Positions 8,483 to 17,006 of a stretch of DNA of 64,000 nucleotides are shown piece by piece. The stretch is from Variimorphobacter saccharofermentans (GTDB lineage Bacteria > Bacillota > Clostridia > Lachnospirales > Lachnospiraceae): contig NZ_JACEGA010000001.1 of assembly GCF_014174405.1 (NCBI RefSeq), forward strand, positions 1,827,001 through 1,891,000. Direction: 5' to 3'. The translations under genes and the position numbers were made by a program. Position 1 is the stretch's first letter; every line of letters starts with the position of its first letter. The notes under the pieces were generated by a model. That model had not been told where the DNA came from. It saw only the letters and a list, made by a program, of their open reading frames with translations, and did not search any database.

Positions 8483-8528
8483 GTATGATGAAATAGGTAA
8501 ATAACAAAAGCAGATTAATGGAATAAAT

Positions 8529-8560
8529 GGGACAATTGTAGAGATTGTCCCACTTTCCTT
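8529..8560 (+). terminator. Terminator after the nitroreductase gene
   Basis: TGGGACAAT and ATTGTCCCA form a 9-bp stem (8529-8551) with a 5-7 base loop, followed by the pyrimidine run CTTTCCTTT. Confidence 0.75.
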
Positions 8561-8642
8561 TATATGTATATGTGAAGGAAAAGTGAAGTTATAACATAGC
8601 AATGATTTGATAATTAACTAGAAAAAGAAAGGGAGTGATAAA

Positions 8643-9407
8643 ATGATTTCTTCTATATTTTTATGTCACGGTGGTCCGACCCTTGTAATAGAGAAAAATG
8701 AATATACGAAATTTCTGAATAACTTAGGAAAGAAATATAACCCTAAGGCAATCGTTGTATTTACAGCGCATTGGGAAGAAGAAACAACTACAATTTCATC
8801 AATAGATGGAACCTATGATATGATTTACGATTTTTATGGTTTCCCGAAGGAATTATATTCGATTCAATATCCAGCCAAAGGATCTACAGAAGTGGCTACT
8901 AAGGTACATACCATGCTTCGAAAGAATGGTATTGAAAGCAGGTTTGATGAAAGTAGAGGACTGGATCATGGCGCTTGGGATATTCTTTATTTAATGTACC
9001 CGAAGGCTGATATTCCGGTTGTTCAGGTGTCAGTTGATCCACGATTATCAATGGAGAAGCAATATGAAATAGGAAGGGCCATTAAGGAACTAGGAAGTGA
9101 GGATATATTAGTAATAGGAAGTGGTTCAACCGTTCATAATCTTGCAACAGTGGACTGGAATTCAGTCAAAGCAGAAGGATGGGCTGTTGAGTTTGACAAC
9201 TGGCTTATCGATAAGGTAGAGAGAAATGATAAGGACGCTCTGTTTCGCTATAGACAGCTGGCACCACATGCAATACGAGCGGTGCCGCGCGAGGAGCATT
9301 TAGTTCCTTTATTCATCGCTATGGGAAGTGGTAATAATGATAAGCCCAATGCATTACACCATAGCTATGTATATGGAACATTAAGTTATATATGTATTGA
9401 ATTCTGA
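8643..9407 (+). CDS. LigB-type extradiol ring-cleavage dioxygenase (DODA/YgiD-like)
   Basis: This 254-residue class III extradiol dioxygenase probably opens a catechol-type ring using a divalent metal. Candidate metal or catalytic histidines are His in FLCHGGP (residue 9), FTAHWEEE (about 43), GLDHGAWD (about 108) and REEHLVPLF (about 220), in the order typical of 4,5-DOPA dioxygenase-like proteins. The start follows GGGAGTGAT. It sits between a nitroreductase and an HxlR regulator. This suggests a set of genes for aromatic or electrophilic compounds, though the physiological substrate in an anaerobe is unclear, since the family reaction uses oxygen. Confidence 0.85.
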   Translation: MISSIFLCHGGPTLVIEKNEYTKFLNNLGKKYNPKAIVVFTAHWEEETTTISSIDGTYDMIYDFYGFPKELYSIQYPAKGSTEVATKVHTMLRKNGIESRFDESRGLDHGAWDILYLMYPKADIPVVQVSVDPRLSMEKQYEIGRAIKELGSEDILVIGSGSTVHNLATVDWNSVKAEGWAVEFDNWLIDKVERNDKDALFRYRQLAPHAIRAVPREEHLVPLFIAMGSGNNDKPNALHHSYVYGTLSYICIEF

Positions 9408-9458
9408 CAGATATCTTCGTATTCATATAAAATAGGTATATCAATATTATTAACTATG

Positions 9459-9501
9459 ACTTAGTAAGCTACTTCCTTTCGCTAAGTGTGCATGATATAA
9501 T
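9459..9501 (+). promoter_or_regulatory. Possible promoter and operator dyad of the HxlR regulator gene
   Basis: A TATAAT -10 box lies at 9496-9501. Just upstream, ACTTAG (9459-9464) and CTAAGT (9482-9487) form an inverted repeat, with AGC/GCT also matching inside. An operator here would overlap the -35 position, which fits self-repression. No good -35 box is seen. Confidence 0.35.
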
Positions 9502-9521
9502 AAACCGCAGGTGGTGAATCT

Positions 9522-9830
9522 ATGGATAATTTTCATATGTGCCCGAAGTTTGAAAGTGCTTTTGAATTATTAGGTAAGAGATGGACTGGTTTAATTATCA
9601 GAACCTTATTAGGTGGACAAAAGCGTTTTTCAGATATTGCCGAAGCAATTCCTAATATGAGCGCTCGTATGCTCACGGAAAGATTTAAGGAGTTAGAAAA
9701 GGCGGGAATTGTTGTTCGTAAAGTATACCCGGAGGTTCCTGTTCGGATAGAGTATGAGCTCACAGAAAAGGGAGCGGATCTCCAGTACGCAATGAATGAA
9801 ATTCAAAAATGGGCAGAGAAATGGAGCTAA
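9522..9830 (+). CDS. HxlR-family winged-helix transcriptional regulator
   Basis: This 102-residue HxlR/DUF24 regulator has the family pattern CPKFESAFELLGKRWTGLI at residues 7-25, then the recognition helix MSARMLTERFKELEKAGIV and the wing VRIEYELTEKG. The single Cys at residue 7 sits where redox-sensing HxlR proteins such as YodB and HypR carry their reactive thiol. Proteins of this type often control nitroreductase and dioxygenase genes after quinone or aldehyde stress, and both gene types lie just upstream. The ribosome site is AGGTGGTG. Confidence 0.88.
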   Translation: MDNFHMCPKFESAFELLGKRWTGLIIRTLLGGQKRFSDIAEAIPNMSARMLTERFKELEKAGIVVRKVYPEVPVRIEYELTEKGADLQYAMNEIQKWAEKWS

Positions 9831-9852
9831 ATAAAGCAATCAAATTATAGTG

Positions 9853-10084
9853 ATGTTTCATAACAATACAAGGGGATGTTTCATAATACATTTGCGAGGA
9901 CAATTACTTACTTCACACTCAGACGGAAGGACATATTACTTATTTTATATGTCTCGGACGAACATAAATATTCGCCTGATTCATCCAAAATACAGCAATA
10001 TGTTCTTCCGACAGTGCATTATGGTAAGCAATTATCCCCGCTGATGCATTATGAAACATCCCCTTGCATTATTATGGAACATCT
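9853..10084. repeat. Large 230-bp imperfect inverted-repeat element (MITE-like)
   Basis: The left arm begins ATGTTTCATAACAATACAAG and the right arm, reverse complemented, begins ATGTTCCATAATAATGCAAG. The arms stay similar for about 60-100 bases on each side of a centre near 9968. Each arm also carries a second tandem copy of the ATGTTTCATAA word about 23 bases further in. No gene of useful length lies inside. It could be a non-autonomous transposable element, or two fused ends of a lost insertion sequence with repeated terminal sites. Confidence 0.75.
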
Positions 10085-10241
10085 CCTTTTAGTGATCTTT
10101 TTTAGAGAGAAAGCGTATGAAGAACAATAAGTTGAATAATGTGATTATATGTCGCATCGTGTATTTTTTTTGTAAAATAGGTGTTATTTCTTATCAAAAT
10201 ATGATAGAATAATTCCGAGAACTTGTGCTAGGGGTGAGTAA

Positions 10242-11447
10242 GTGCTGACAGATGAAATGGTGAACTCTTTGGATAATGGAAATGAGAATAAGGCAGATAG
10301 AAGGAAACGTGTTAATCGCATCAAGGTAGCTATCATAATTCTATTTATCTTATTTCTTGTTCTGCCGACAATTTACTGTATAATGCTGGGGCTTCAGGTA
10401 AATCGGCTTGAACAGCAGGTAAGTGAATTGCTGGAAATACATAAAAATTATGGGATTACAATGAATGATTCCAAAAATGAACGATATGCTTATGCTGCTG
10501 AAAAGGATGTTTCTGAAATAAAAGAGGATGAACCAGAAGAGGCCATTGATATGCATGTAATACTGGATTCGGAGGACGCCTTGGATACGGAAGCTACATT
10601 AGAGGCAGAGTCAGATGAACGAATGACGAATCAGGAAGGCTTGATGGATAAGTCCCCTGACAAGGAAGAAATTGAGAAGAAAGAAGACACAGATGAAATT
10701 GATGTCATAGAAAATACAGAAGATATAGAAGATACAAAAGATACAAAAGATACACAAGACACAGACAATGAAGAAAAGGTTGAGAAAACGAAAGAAAAGC
10801 AGGGGAAGTATGCTGGTAAAAAGGTGTATATTACCTTTGATGACGGACCAAGTGTTTATACGAATGAGATATTGGATATCCTTGAACAGTATAATGTTAA
10901 AGCAACTTTTTTTGTAACTGGTAAAGAGGATGATTATTCGAAGGAAATCTATCGCCGGATTGTAAATGATGGACATACGCTTGGAATGCATTCCTATTCT
11001 CATGTTTATAAAAAAATATACAATTCTGTAGAAGATTTTGATAAGGACTTTACAAAACTGAGGAAATTGTTATATGATACTACTGGATATATGCCCTCTA
11101 TTTTCCGATTTCCGGGAGGAAGCGATAATCTCGTAAATAAGAACGGAATGGAAGATTTTATTCGTTATCTGAATAAAGCTTCAATCGTTTATTTCGACTG
11201 GAATGTAGTGAATGGAGATGCGACGGGCTATCAATATACGAAAAAGCAATTGATAAGGAATGTGCTAAGCGGAGTGGAAAATAAAAAGGTATCCATCGTC
11301 CTGATGCATGACTCTCCAACTAAGGGGAAGACGGTTGAATCCCTTCCGGATTTGCTGGAGAAGCTGATCAAAGAGGATGCAGAGATTTTACCTTTAAATG
11401 AGGAGGTATCTCCAATTCAAATGATAAAGGCAGATACAATTGAGTGA
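10242..11447 (+). CDS. Membrane-anchored polysaccharide deacetylase (NodB domain)
   Basis: The protein has 401 residues. A cytoplasmic basic N-terminus is followed by one membrane segment (about 28-50). A long acidic low-complexity linker (about 85-185) holds repeats such as EDTKDTKDTQDTD. The extracellular NodB carbohydrate esterase domain follows: TFDDGPS (catalytic Asp, metal Asp), HSYSH metal histidines near 247, FRFPGGS and VLMHDSP. It probably removes acetyl groups from peptidoglycan or a wall glycan. The GTG at 10242 follows GGGGTGAG closely; ATG 10257 is an alternative. The next gene encodes a bactofilin with an equally acidic N-terminal part. Confidence 0.88.
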   Translation: MLTDEMVNSLDNGNENKADRRKRVNRIKVAIIILFILFLVLPTIYCIMLGLQVNRLEQQVSELLEIHKNYGITMNDSKNERYAYAAEKDVSEIKEDEPEEAIDMHVILDSEDALDTEATLEAESDERMTNQEGLMDKSPDKEEIEKKEDTDEIDVIENTEDIEDTKDTKDTQDTDNEEKVEKTKEKQGKYAGKKVYITFDDGPSVYTNEILDILEQYNVKATFFVTGKEDDYSKEIYRRIVNDGHTLGMHSYSHVYKKIYNSVEDFDKDFTKLRKLLYDTTGYMPSIFRFPGGSDNLVNKNGMEDFIRYLNKASIVYFDWNVVNGDATGYQYTKKQLIRNVLSGVENKKVSIVLMHDSPTKGKTVESLPDLLEKLIKEDAEILPLNEEVSPIQMIKADTIE

Positions 11448-11508
11448 TTGACGTAAATATATGTTATAACGAAAGAACAATGAATACACATATGGAGGTA
11501 AGGAGCAA

Positions 11509-12444
11509 ATGGGTTTTTTTAAGGAATTCAAAGATGATTTATCACAGGCAGTGAATGAATTGCTTCCGGACGACAACCTTAGTGAGGGCGACAATAATGA
11601 TGATATGGTTAATACCTTAGATGCTGATGACATGAATTCTGTTGAGAAATCGGATAATGACAGAATCAATGAATGGCTTGAGGAATTAGCACAGGAGGAT
11701 ATGGATACTCTGAAAGATACCGAACTTAAGGATGAAGCTGATCTTTACGATAACATGGTAGATAACCTGCCCGATGAATTGGTAGATAACTTTGAAGAGG
11801 ACGAGCTTACAGAAGAAGCGGAAGATAATGAATATATAGAAGAAAATAAAGAAGAAAATAAAGAAGAAGAGGATGATAACATGGATGATAATGTGGATTT
11901 AGAATTACTGGAAGCATTAAATGCAGAACAGGCAGAGGAAACAGAGAAGGAAGCTGCAGTGCAGAATAATGATATGCCAAAAGCAAAGCCCGCAGGAAGT
12001 GACGATCAGGTTACAGTGATTACCAAAGGAACCACTATCACTGGTAGCATCTCCTCCGACGGTTCTTTGGATGTTATGGGAACTATTACTGGCGATATCG
12101 AATGTCTTGGCAAATTATCCATTACTGGTAAAGTAAAGGGAAATTCTACTGCTGCTGAGGTGTTTGTTAATACAGAACGTTTGGAAGGAAGCATCAATAG
12201 TGAGGGTAGTGTCAAAGTCGGACTGGGTACCGTTGTGATTGGTGATATTATTGGTACTTCCGGTGTGATTGCAGGAGCGGTTAAGGGTGAGATAGATATT
12301 CAGGGACCTATCGTAGTGGATTCTACTGCAATCATTAAAGGTAATATAAAAGCCAAGTCTGTACAGATTAACAATGGCGCCATTATTGAAGGCTTCTGCT
12401 CCTTAAGCTATTCTGACATTGATGTGGATAATATTTTTGAATAA
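11509..12444 (+). CDS. Bactofilin with a long acidic N-terminal extension
   Basis: This 311-residue protein has a C-terminal bactofilin (DUF583) domain at about 165-300. The domain is built from repeats of the beta-helix type, such as TTITGSISSDGSLDVMGTIT, KLSITGKVKG and AIIKGNIKAKSVQINNGAII. Bactofilins polymerise into cytoskeletal filaments and recruit wall enzymes. The N-terminal 160 residues are unusually long and acidic (runs of Asp and Glu such as EENKEENKEEEDDN) and are probably disordered. The ribosome site is GGAGGTAAGGAG. The deacetylase lies 61 bases upstream, so the two may be one operon for local wall modification. Confidence 0.9.
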   Translation: MGFFKEFKDDLSQAVNELLPDDNLSEGDNNDDMVNTLDADDMNSVEKSDNDRINEWLEELAQEDMDTLKDTELKDEADLYDNMVDNLPDELVDNFEEDELTEEAEDNEYIEENKEENKEEEDDNMDDNVDLELLEALNAEQAEETEKEAAVQNNDMPKAKPAGSDDQVTVITKGTTITGSISSDGSLDVMGTITGDIECLGKLSITGKVKGNSTAAEVFVNTERLEGSINSEGSVKVGLGTVVIGDIIGTSGVIAGAVKGEIDIQGPIVVDSTAIIKGNIKAKSVQINNGAIIEGFCSLSYSDIDVDNIFE

Positions 12445-12708
12445 ACATTAGTGAGCACAATCATTTGCTTGTAACAGGTATAATTTCTGCTATGTAGCAT
12501 ATACTTGCTTGAATGCAAATCGTTGTTAATGTTTAATTATTAGATATATAGATGCAATTTGTACTGTATTCATTTGAGTTAGGTATGGTAATCTGATTTG
12601 ATTTGTGGTAAATTATTATAGAATGAATCGTTGAGGGATAAAAGCTATAATTTACTACTTTTATTCTAATAATAGACAGATTCGAATACTCGTGGAGGCA
12701 GAATACGT

Positions 12709-13416
12709 ATGAAGGCATATGATAGAGTTTTACTTAAATTGAGCGGAGAAGCTTTGGCTGGAGACAAAAGAACAGGTTTTGATGAGGATACCTGTATCCG
12801 GGTTGCGAATCAGGTTAAGCAGCTGGTGACAGAGGGAATTCAGGTAAGCATCGTAATTGGCGGGGGTAATTTCTGGCGAGGTAGAACCAGCGAGACAATA
12901 GACCGTACAAAGGCTGATCAGATTGGTATGCTGGCTACGGTAATGAACTGTATTTATGTTTCGGAGATTTTTCGATATGTAGGAATACCAACAGAAGTAT
13001 TTACACCCTTTCAATGCGGTAGCATGACGAAGTTGTTTTCTAAGGATGGCGTTATTGATTGCATGAGCAGGGGAGGGGTTGCTTTCCTTGCCGGTGGAAC
13101 AGGACATCCATATTTTTCCACAGACACTGCTACGGTACTTCGAGCAGTCGAATTAGATTGCGATATTATCCTTATGGCCAGAGCCGTTGACGGAGTATAT
13201 GACTGCGATCCGAAATTAAATCCGAATGCAAAGAAGTTCCATGAGATTCCTCTTCAGGAGGTTCTCGATAAAAAGTTAGGAGTTGTGGATCTGACTGCAA
13301 CGGTGCTTTGTATTGAGAATAAGATGCCTATTTTATTATTCGGATTATCAGAGGATAACAGCATAGTAGCAGCAGCGCAAGGTAAATCAAATGGTACACG
13401 TATGATAGTAAAGTAA
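12709..13416 (+). CDS. pyrH: Uridylate kinase (UMP kinase)
   Basis: This 235-residue cytosolic kinase phosphorylates UMP to UDP using ATP. Family motifs are LLKLSGEALAG at the N-terminus, VIGGGNFWRGR near residue 50, the GTGHPYFSTDTATVLRA substrate loop near 130 and ARAVDGVYDCDP near 160. Length is typical (about 235-240). It starts after GTGGAGGC and is followed by frr within about 40 bases, the conserved pyrH-frr pair found in most bacteria. Confidence 0.97.
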   Translation: MKAYDRVLLKLSGEALAGDKRTGFDEDTCIRVANQVKQLVTEGIQVSIVIGGGNFWRGRTSETIDRTKADQIGMLATVMNCIYVSEIFRYVGIPTEVFTPFQCGSMTKLFSKDGVIDCMSRGGVAFLAGGTGHPYFSTDTATVLRAVELDCDIILMARAVDGVYDCDPKLNPNAKKFHEIPLQEVLDKKLGVVDLTATVLCIENKMPILLFGLSEDNSIVAAAQGKSNGTRMIVK

Positions 13417-13452
13417 TTATAAGTGATAAAGTATAATATTGGAGGGATGAAA

Positions 13453-14007
13453 ATGGATGCAAAGCTAGATCAATTTAGTACGAAAATGGAAAAGACAATT
13501 CAAACCTTGAAAGAAGAATATTCTACAATACGTGCCGGTAGAGCAAATCCACATCTGTTAGATAAGCTTCGGGTGGATTATTACGGACAGCCATCATCAT
13601 TACAATCGGTAGCGAATATCTCGGTGCCGGAAGCAAGAGTAATCCAAATACAACCATGGGAAAGCAAGTTGATTAAAGATATAGAGAAAGCAATTATCAA
13701 TTCCGATTTAGGACTAACACCTAGCAACGATGGTAAAATCATTCGTTTGGTTTTCCCTGAGTTAACGGAAGAAAGAAGAAAAGAGCTAGTTAAGGATATT
13801 AAGAAGAAGGCAGAAAATGCGAAGGTGGCAATCAGAAACATCAGACGCGATGCCAACGATCTTTTCAAAAAACAAAATAAAGCAAGTGAGATCTCTGAGG
13901 ATGAATTCAAACACTTAGAAGATGAGGTTCAGAAGCTTACAGACCGTTATATTGCAGAAATTGATAAGGTTATGGAAGAAAAATCGAAAGAGGTTCTTAC
14001 TGTATAA
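13453..14007 (+). CDS. frr: Ribosome recycling factor
   Basis: This 184-residue factor splits the post-termination ribosome together with EF-G. It matches the usual length of 185 and shows YSTIRAGRANPHLLDKLRV, QIQPWESKLIKDIEKAI and RRDANDLFKK in order. The ATG at 13453 lies 7 bases after GGAGG (13441-13445); ATG codons at 13447 and 13423 give poorer spacing or an extra tail not found in the family. It lies directly after pyrH. Confidence 0.97.
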   Translation: MDAKLDQFSTKMEKTIQTLKEEYSTIRAGRANPHLLDKLRVDYYGQPSSLQSVANISVPEARVIQIQPWESKLIKDIEKAIINSDLGLTPSNDGKIIRLVFPELTEERRKELVKDIKKKAENAKVAIRNIRRDANDLFKKQNKASEISEDEFKHLEDEVQKLTDRYIAEIDKVMEEKSKEVLTV

Positions 14008-14043
14008 GAAAGCATAATGTTATACCAGTAAGTTAATAATGGA

Positions 14044-14098
14044 AGGGTGTATCAAAAGTCTTATTCATGATTATTCAATATACTTTTGAGACACCCTA
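14044..14098 (+). other. Long hairpin in the frr-uppS spacer
   Basis: AGGGTGTATCAAAAGT (14044-14059) pairs with ACTTTTGAGACACCCT (14083-14098) at 15 of 16 positions. A T run does not follow, so it does not look like a standard terminator. It may be a dispersed repeat or a processing site. Confidence 0.6.
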
Positions 14099-14110
14099 AT
14101 TCATAATATA

Positions 14111-14151
14111 TAGAAAGTTCGCGAAGCGTACTTTCTATTGTTTCACAATAG
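14111..14151 (+). other. Two overlapping hairpins before uppS
   Basis: AGAAAGTTCGC pairs with GCGTACTTTCT around GAA (14112-14136, 10 of 11 pairs). Next, CTATTGT pairs with ACAATAG around TTC (14135-14151). The arms overlap by a few bases, so the two stems compete, as in attenuators. The uppS start is 28 bases downstream. Confidence 0.5.
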
Positions 14152-14179
14152 CCTAGTCTTTATCAAACGGGAGAAAGAA

Positions 14180-14905
14180 ATGAAGGAAAACGAATTAAAG
14201 ATACCAAATCACGTTGCGATTATCATGGATGGAAACGGACGTTGGGCAAAAAAGAAGAGAATGCCTCGTAATTACGGGCATACACAGGGAAGTAAGGTAG
14301 TGGAACGAATCTGTGAAGAGGCCTACAAGATGGGAATAAAGTATTTAACGGTCTATGCATTCTCAACGGAGAATTGGAAAAGACCCCAGGAAGAAATCGA
14401 TTCCTTAATGAAGCTTCTGCAGACATATCTGGATACCAGTATTAATACCAGTAAAAAGAATAATATGAGAGTACGTATCATTGGAGATACGTCAAAATTA
14501 TCGGATAAAATACGCAAGAGTATCATTGAGTTGGAGGAGGCTTCAAAGAATAATACAGGCTTAAATTTTCAGGTTGCCATAAATTATGGTTCCAGAGATG
14601 AGATTATTCGTGCGGTAAAAGCCATAGCGATGGATGTGAAAGAGAATAAAGCAACCATCGATCAAATTGATGAGTCATTCTTTGAGCAATATTTAGATAC
14701 CAAAGGAATTCCTGAACCGGATTTGCTGATACGAACGAGCAAGGAGCAAAGATTATCGAATTTCCTTCTATGGCAGTTAGCTTATACCGAGTTTTATTTT
14801 CCTGATGTTTTATGGCCTGATTTTAATAAAAAGGAATTACAAAAGGCAGTAGAATACTACAGCAGTAGAAAAAGAAATTTTGGAGCAATATCAATGCAGG
14901 AATAG
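14180..14905 (+). CDS. uppS: Undecaprenyl (isoprenyl) diphosphate synthase
   Basis: This 241-residue cis-prenyltransferase extends farnesyl diphosphate with isopentenyl diphosphate to make the wall-carrier lipid. It has the catalytic IIMDGNGRWAKK motif, NYGHTQGS, YAFSTENWKRP, INYGSRDEI and RLSNFLLWQLAYTE. At the usual RT(S/G)GEQRLSNF site a Lys replaces Gly (RTSKEQRLSNF), a small oddity. I chose ATG 14180, after GGGAGAAAG. It is the first gene of a uppS-cdsA-dxr-rseP-ispG-polC run on the same strand, an arrangement common in Firmicutes. Confidence 0.95.
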   Translation: MKENELKIPNHVAIIMDGNGRWAKKKRMPRNYGHTQGSKVVERICEEAYKMGIKYLTVYAFSTENWKRPQEEIDSLMKLLQTYLDTSINTSKKNNMRVRIIGDTSKLSDKIRKSIIELEEASKNNTGLNFQVAINYGSRDEIIRAVKAIAMDVKENKATIDQIDESFFEQYLDTKGIPEPDLLIRTSKEQRLSNFLLWQLAYTEFYFPDVLWPDFNKKELQKAVEYYSSRKRNFGAISMQE

Positions 14906-14924
14906 CATTAATTGGAGGTCAACT

Positions 14925-15728
14925 ATGTTTCGAACAAGATTAATTAGTGGTATCATATTATTAGCAATTGCAATTACTGTGGTAATTCTTGGTGGTAATG
15001 TGTTGTTTGCGACTTTATTTGTGATATCTCTAATTGGTTTGATGGAATTATACCGGGTTATCAAATTGAATAAAGCGTTACCAGGTATTCTTGGTTACCT
15101 CGCTGGAATAGCATTTTATATGTTGCTTTATTTTAATTTACAGCAATTCTATATGCTGTTATTTATTGCTTTTCTGTTATTGCTTTTGGTGGTATATGTT
15201 TTTTTATTCCCAAAGTATACATCGGAGCAAATTGCAATCGTTTTTCTGGGACTATTCTATGTTAGTATCATGTTATCTTACATATATCAGGTTCGTATGC
15301 TTAATGATGGTGCATGGCTGATTTGGCTTGTATTCATAGGAGCTTGGGGATCTGATACCTGTGCATATTGTGTCGGGATGTTATTTGGAAAGCATAAGTT
15401 TTCACCGAGACTGAGCCCCAAGAAGTCCATTGAGGGTTGTATTGGTGGAGTTATTGGTGCTGCATTACTTGGCCTATTATATGCTACATTTTTTCAAGAT
15501 AGAATTCTGAATATGGATAATCCGCAGGTGGTGTTTGCCATAATAGGAGCTTCTTCCAGTATAATCTCGCAAATTGGAGATTTGGCAGCATCTGCTATTA
15601 AACGAAATCATGATATTAAAGATTATGGTACCCTGATACCTGGTCATGGCGGAGTATTAGACCGTTTTGATAGTATTATTTTTACCGCTCCAATCGTATA
15701 CTATCTGACAATCATATTTTTAAGATAA
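14925..15728 (+). CDS. cdsA: Phosphatidate cytidylyltransferase (CDP-diglyceride synthase)
   Basis: This 267-residue polytopic membrane enzyme makes CDP-diacylglycerol from phosphatidate and CTP for phospholipid synthesis. Several hydrophobic helices fill residues 5-160, and the C-terminal family signature SQIGDLAASAIKRNHDIKDY is followed by LIPGHGGVLDRFDS. The ATG at 14925 has TTGGAGG just upstream; a longer frame starting inside uppS is unlikely. The gene starts 19 bases after uppS. Confidence 0.95.
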   Translation: MFRTRLISGIILLAIAITVVILGGNVLFATLFVISLIGLMELYRVIKLNKALPGILGYLAGIAFYMLLYFNLQQFYMLLFIAFLLLLLVVYVFLFPKYTSEQIAIVFLGLFYVSIMLSYIYQVRMLNDGAWLIWLVFIGAWGSDTCAYCVGMLFGKHKFSPRLSPKKSIEGCIGGVIGAALLGLLYATFFQDRILNMDNPQVVFAIIGASSSIISQIGDLAASAIKRNHDIKDYGTLIPGHGGVLDRFDSIIFTAPIVYYLTIIFLR

Positions 15729-15795
15729 ACAGTACAATGGAAGCATTATATTAGAATTAAGAAATAGTCTTCCTACGGCAATGGAGGAAATAAAG

Positions 15796-16962
15796 ATGAA
15801 AATAGCTATTCTTGGGTCTACAGGTTCCATTGGAACGCAGACTCTGGAAATTGTTCGAGAGAAGAAAGAGGTTCAAGTAACTGCTCTTGCTGCAGGCAGC
15901 AATATTCAGATGCTGGAACAGCAAATACGGGAATTTCGACCAAAGATTGTTTGCGTATATCAGAAGGAAAAGGCAGAACAGCTAAGGAATCATATTAAGG
16001 AACTACCGGTGAAGGTGGTTACCGGTATGGAAGGACTTCTGGAATGTGCAACGGAAGCAGAAGCAGATACTGTTGTTACAGCAATGGTAGGAATGATTGG
16101 AATTCAGCCCACAATAGAGGCAATACGGGCAGGCAAGAATATAGCCCTTGCCAATAAGGAAACCTTAGTAACAGCCGGGCATCTTATTATGCCCTTGATT
16201 AAAGAGAAAAAAGTAGCACTGTTACCTGTGGATAGTGAGCACTCTGCTATATTTCAGGCATTAAATGGAGAAGATAGAAAACAGGTTCATAAAATAATAT
16301 TAACCGCTTCAGGCGGTCCTTTTCGTGGAAAAACACGTTCTGATTTACAACATATAGAGCCCAAGGATGCATTAAAGCATCCGAATTGGGCCATGGGTCA
16401 GAAGATAACCATAGATTCGGCAACAATGGTAAATAAGGGATTGGAAGTAATGGAAGCCGCATGGCTTTTTGATGTCACAGTGGATCAGATTCAGGTAGTC
16501 GTTCATCCTCAAAGTATTATTCATTCCATGGTGGAATACATTGACGGTAGTGTCATTGCGCAGATGGGAGTTCCGGATATGAAGCTGCCTATTCAATATG
16601 CCTTATTCTACCCCAATAGAATGCCGCTGGAACAGGGGGAGCGAATAAACTTTACACAGCTGAAGCAACTGACCTTTGAGCATCCGGATCTGGATACCTT
16701 TTATGGATTGGCGTTGGCGTATGAAGCCGGACGTATGGGAGGAAGTATGCCAACGGTATATAACGCTGCCAACGAATGGGCTGTTGCTGAGTTCCTAAAG
16801 GGAAGATTAGAATTTATGGCAATACCTGCATTAATCAGAGAAGCCATGAGGCAGCATCAAAGGATATCAAACCCTTCCTTGAATGAAATTCTGAATACAG
16901 AGCAGCAGACATATGATTTTATAAGAGGTTTAATCGAATCCGGCAAGCTAAATATCTCTTGA
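15796..16962 (+). CDS. dxr: 1-deoxy-D-xylulose 5-phosphate reductoisomerase
   Basis: This 388-residue cytosolic enzyme is the second step of the MEP isoprenoid pathway: DXP plus NADPH gives MEP. It shows the NADPH loop GSTGSIGTQTLEIV, the NKETLVTAG segment, the metal and substrate residues in DSEHSAIFQ, ASGGPFRG, and the conserved HPNWAMGQKITIDSATMVNK. The start at 15796 follows GGAGGAAATAAAG. It supplies precursors for the upstream uppS product. It is full length. Confidence 0.97.
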   Translation: MKIAILGSTGSIGTQTLEIVREKKEVQVTALAAGSNIQMLEQQIREFRPKIVCVYQKEKAEQLRNHIKELPVKVVTGMEGLLECATEAEADTVVTAMVGMIGIQPTIEAIRAGKNIALANKETLVTAGHLIMPLIKEKKVALLPVDSEHSAIFQALNGEDRKQVHKIILTASGGPFRGKTRSDLQHIEPKDALKHPNWAMGQKITIDSATMVNKGLEVMEAAWLFDVTVDQIQVVVHPQSIIHSMVEYIDGSVIAQMGVPDMKLPIQYALFYPNRMPLEQGERINFTQLKQLTFEHPDLDTFYGLALAYEAGRMGGSMPTVYNAANEWAVAEFLKGRLEFMAIPALIREAMRQHQRISNPSLNEILNTEQQTYDFIRGLIESGKLNIS

Positions 16963-17006
16963 TGTACTATCTTCTTTGCCCGGATACTTAGAAAGGATGT
17001 TTTTAT

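Noticed and set aside
9850..10130. Small plus-strand frames of 64 and 84 codons
   Set aside because: They lie within the inverted-repeat element, have no ribosome site and resemble no protein.
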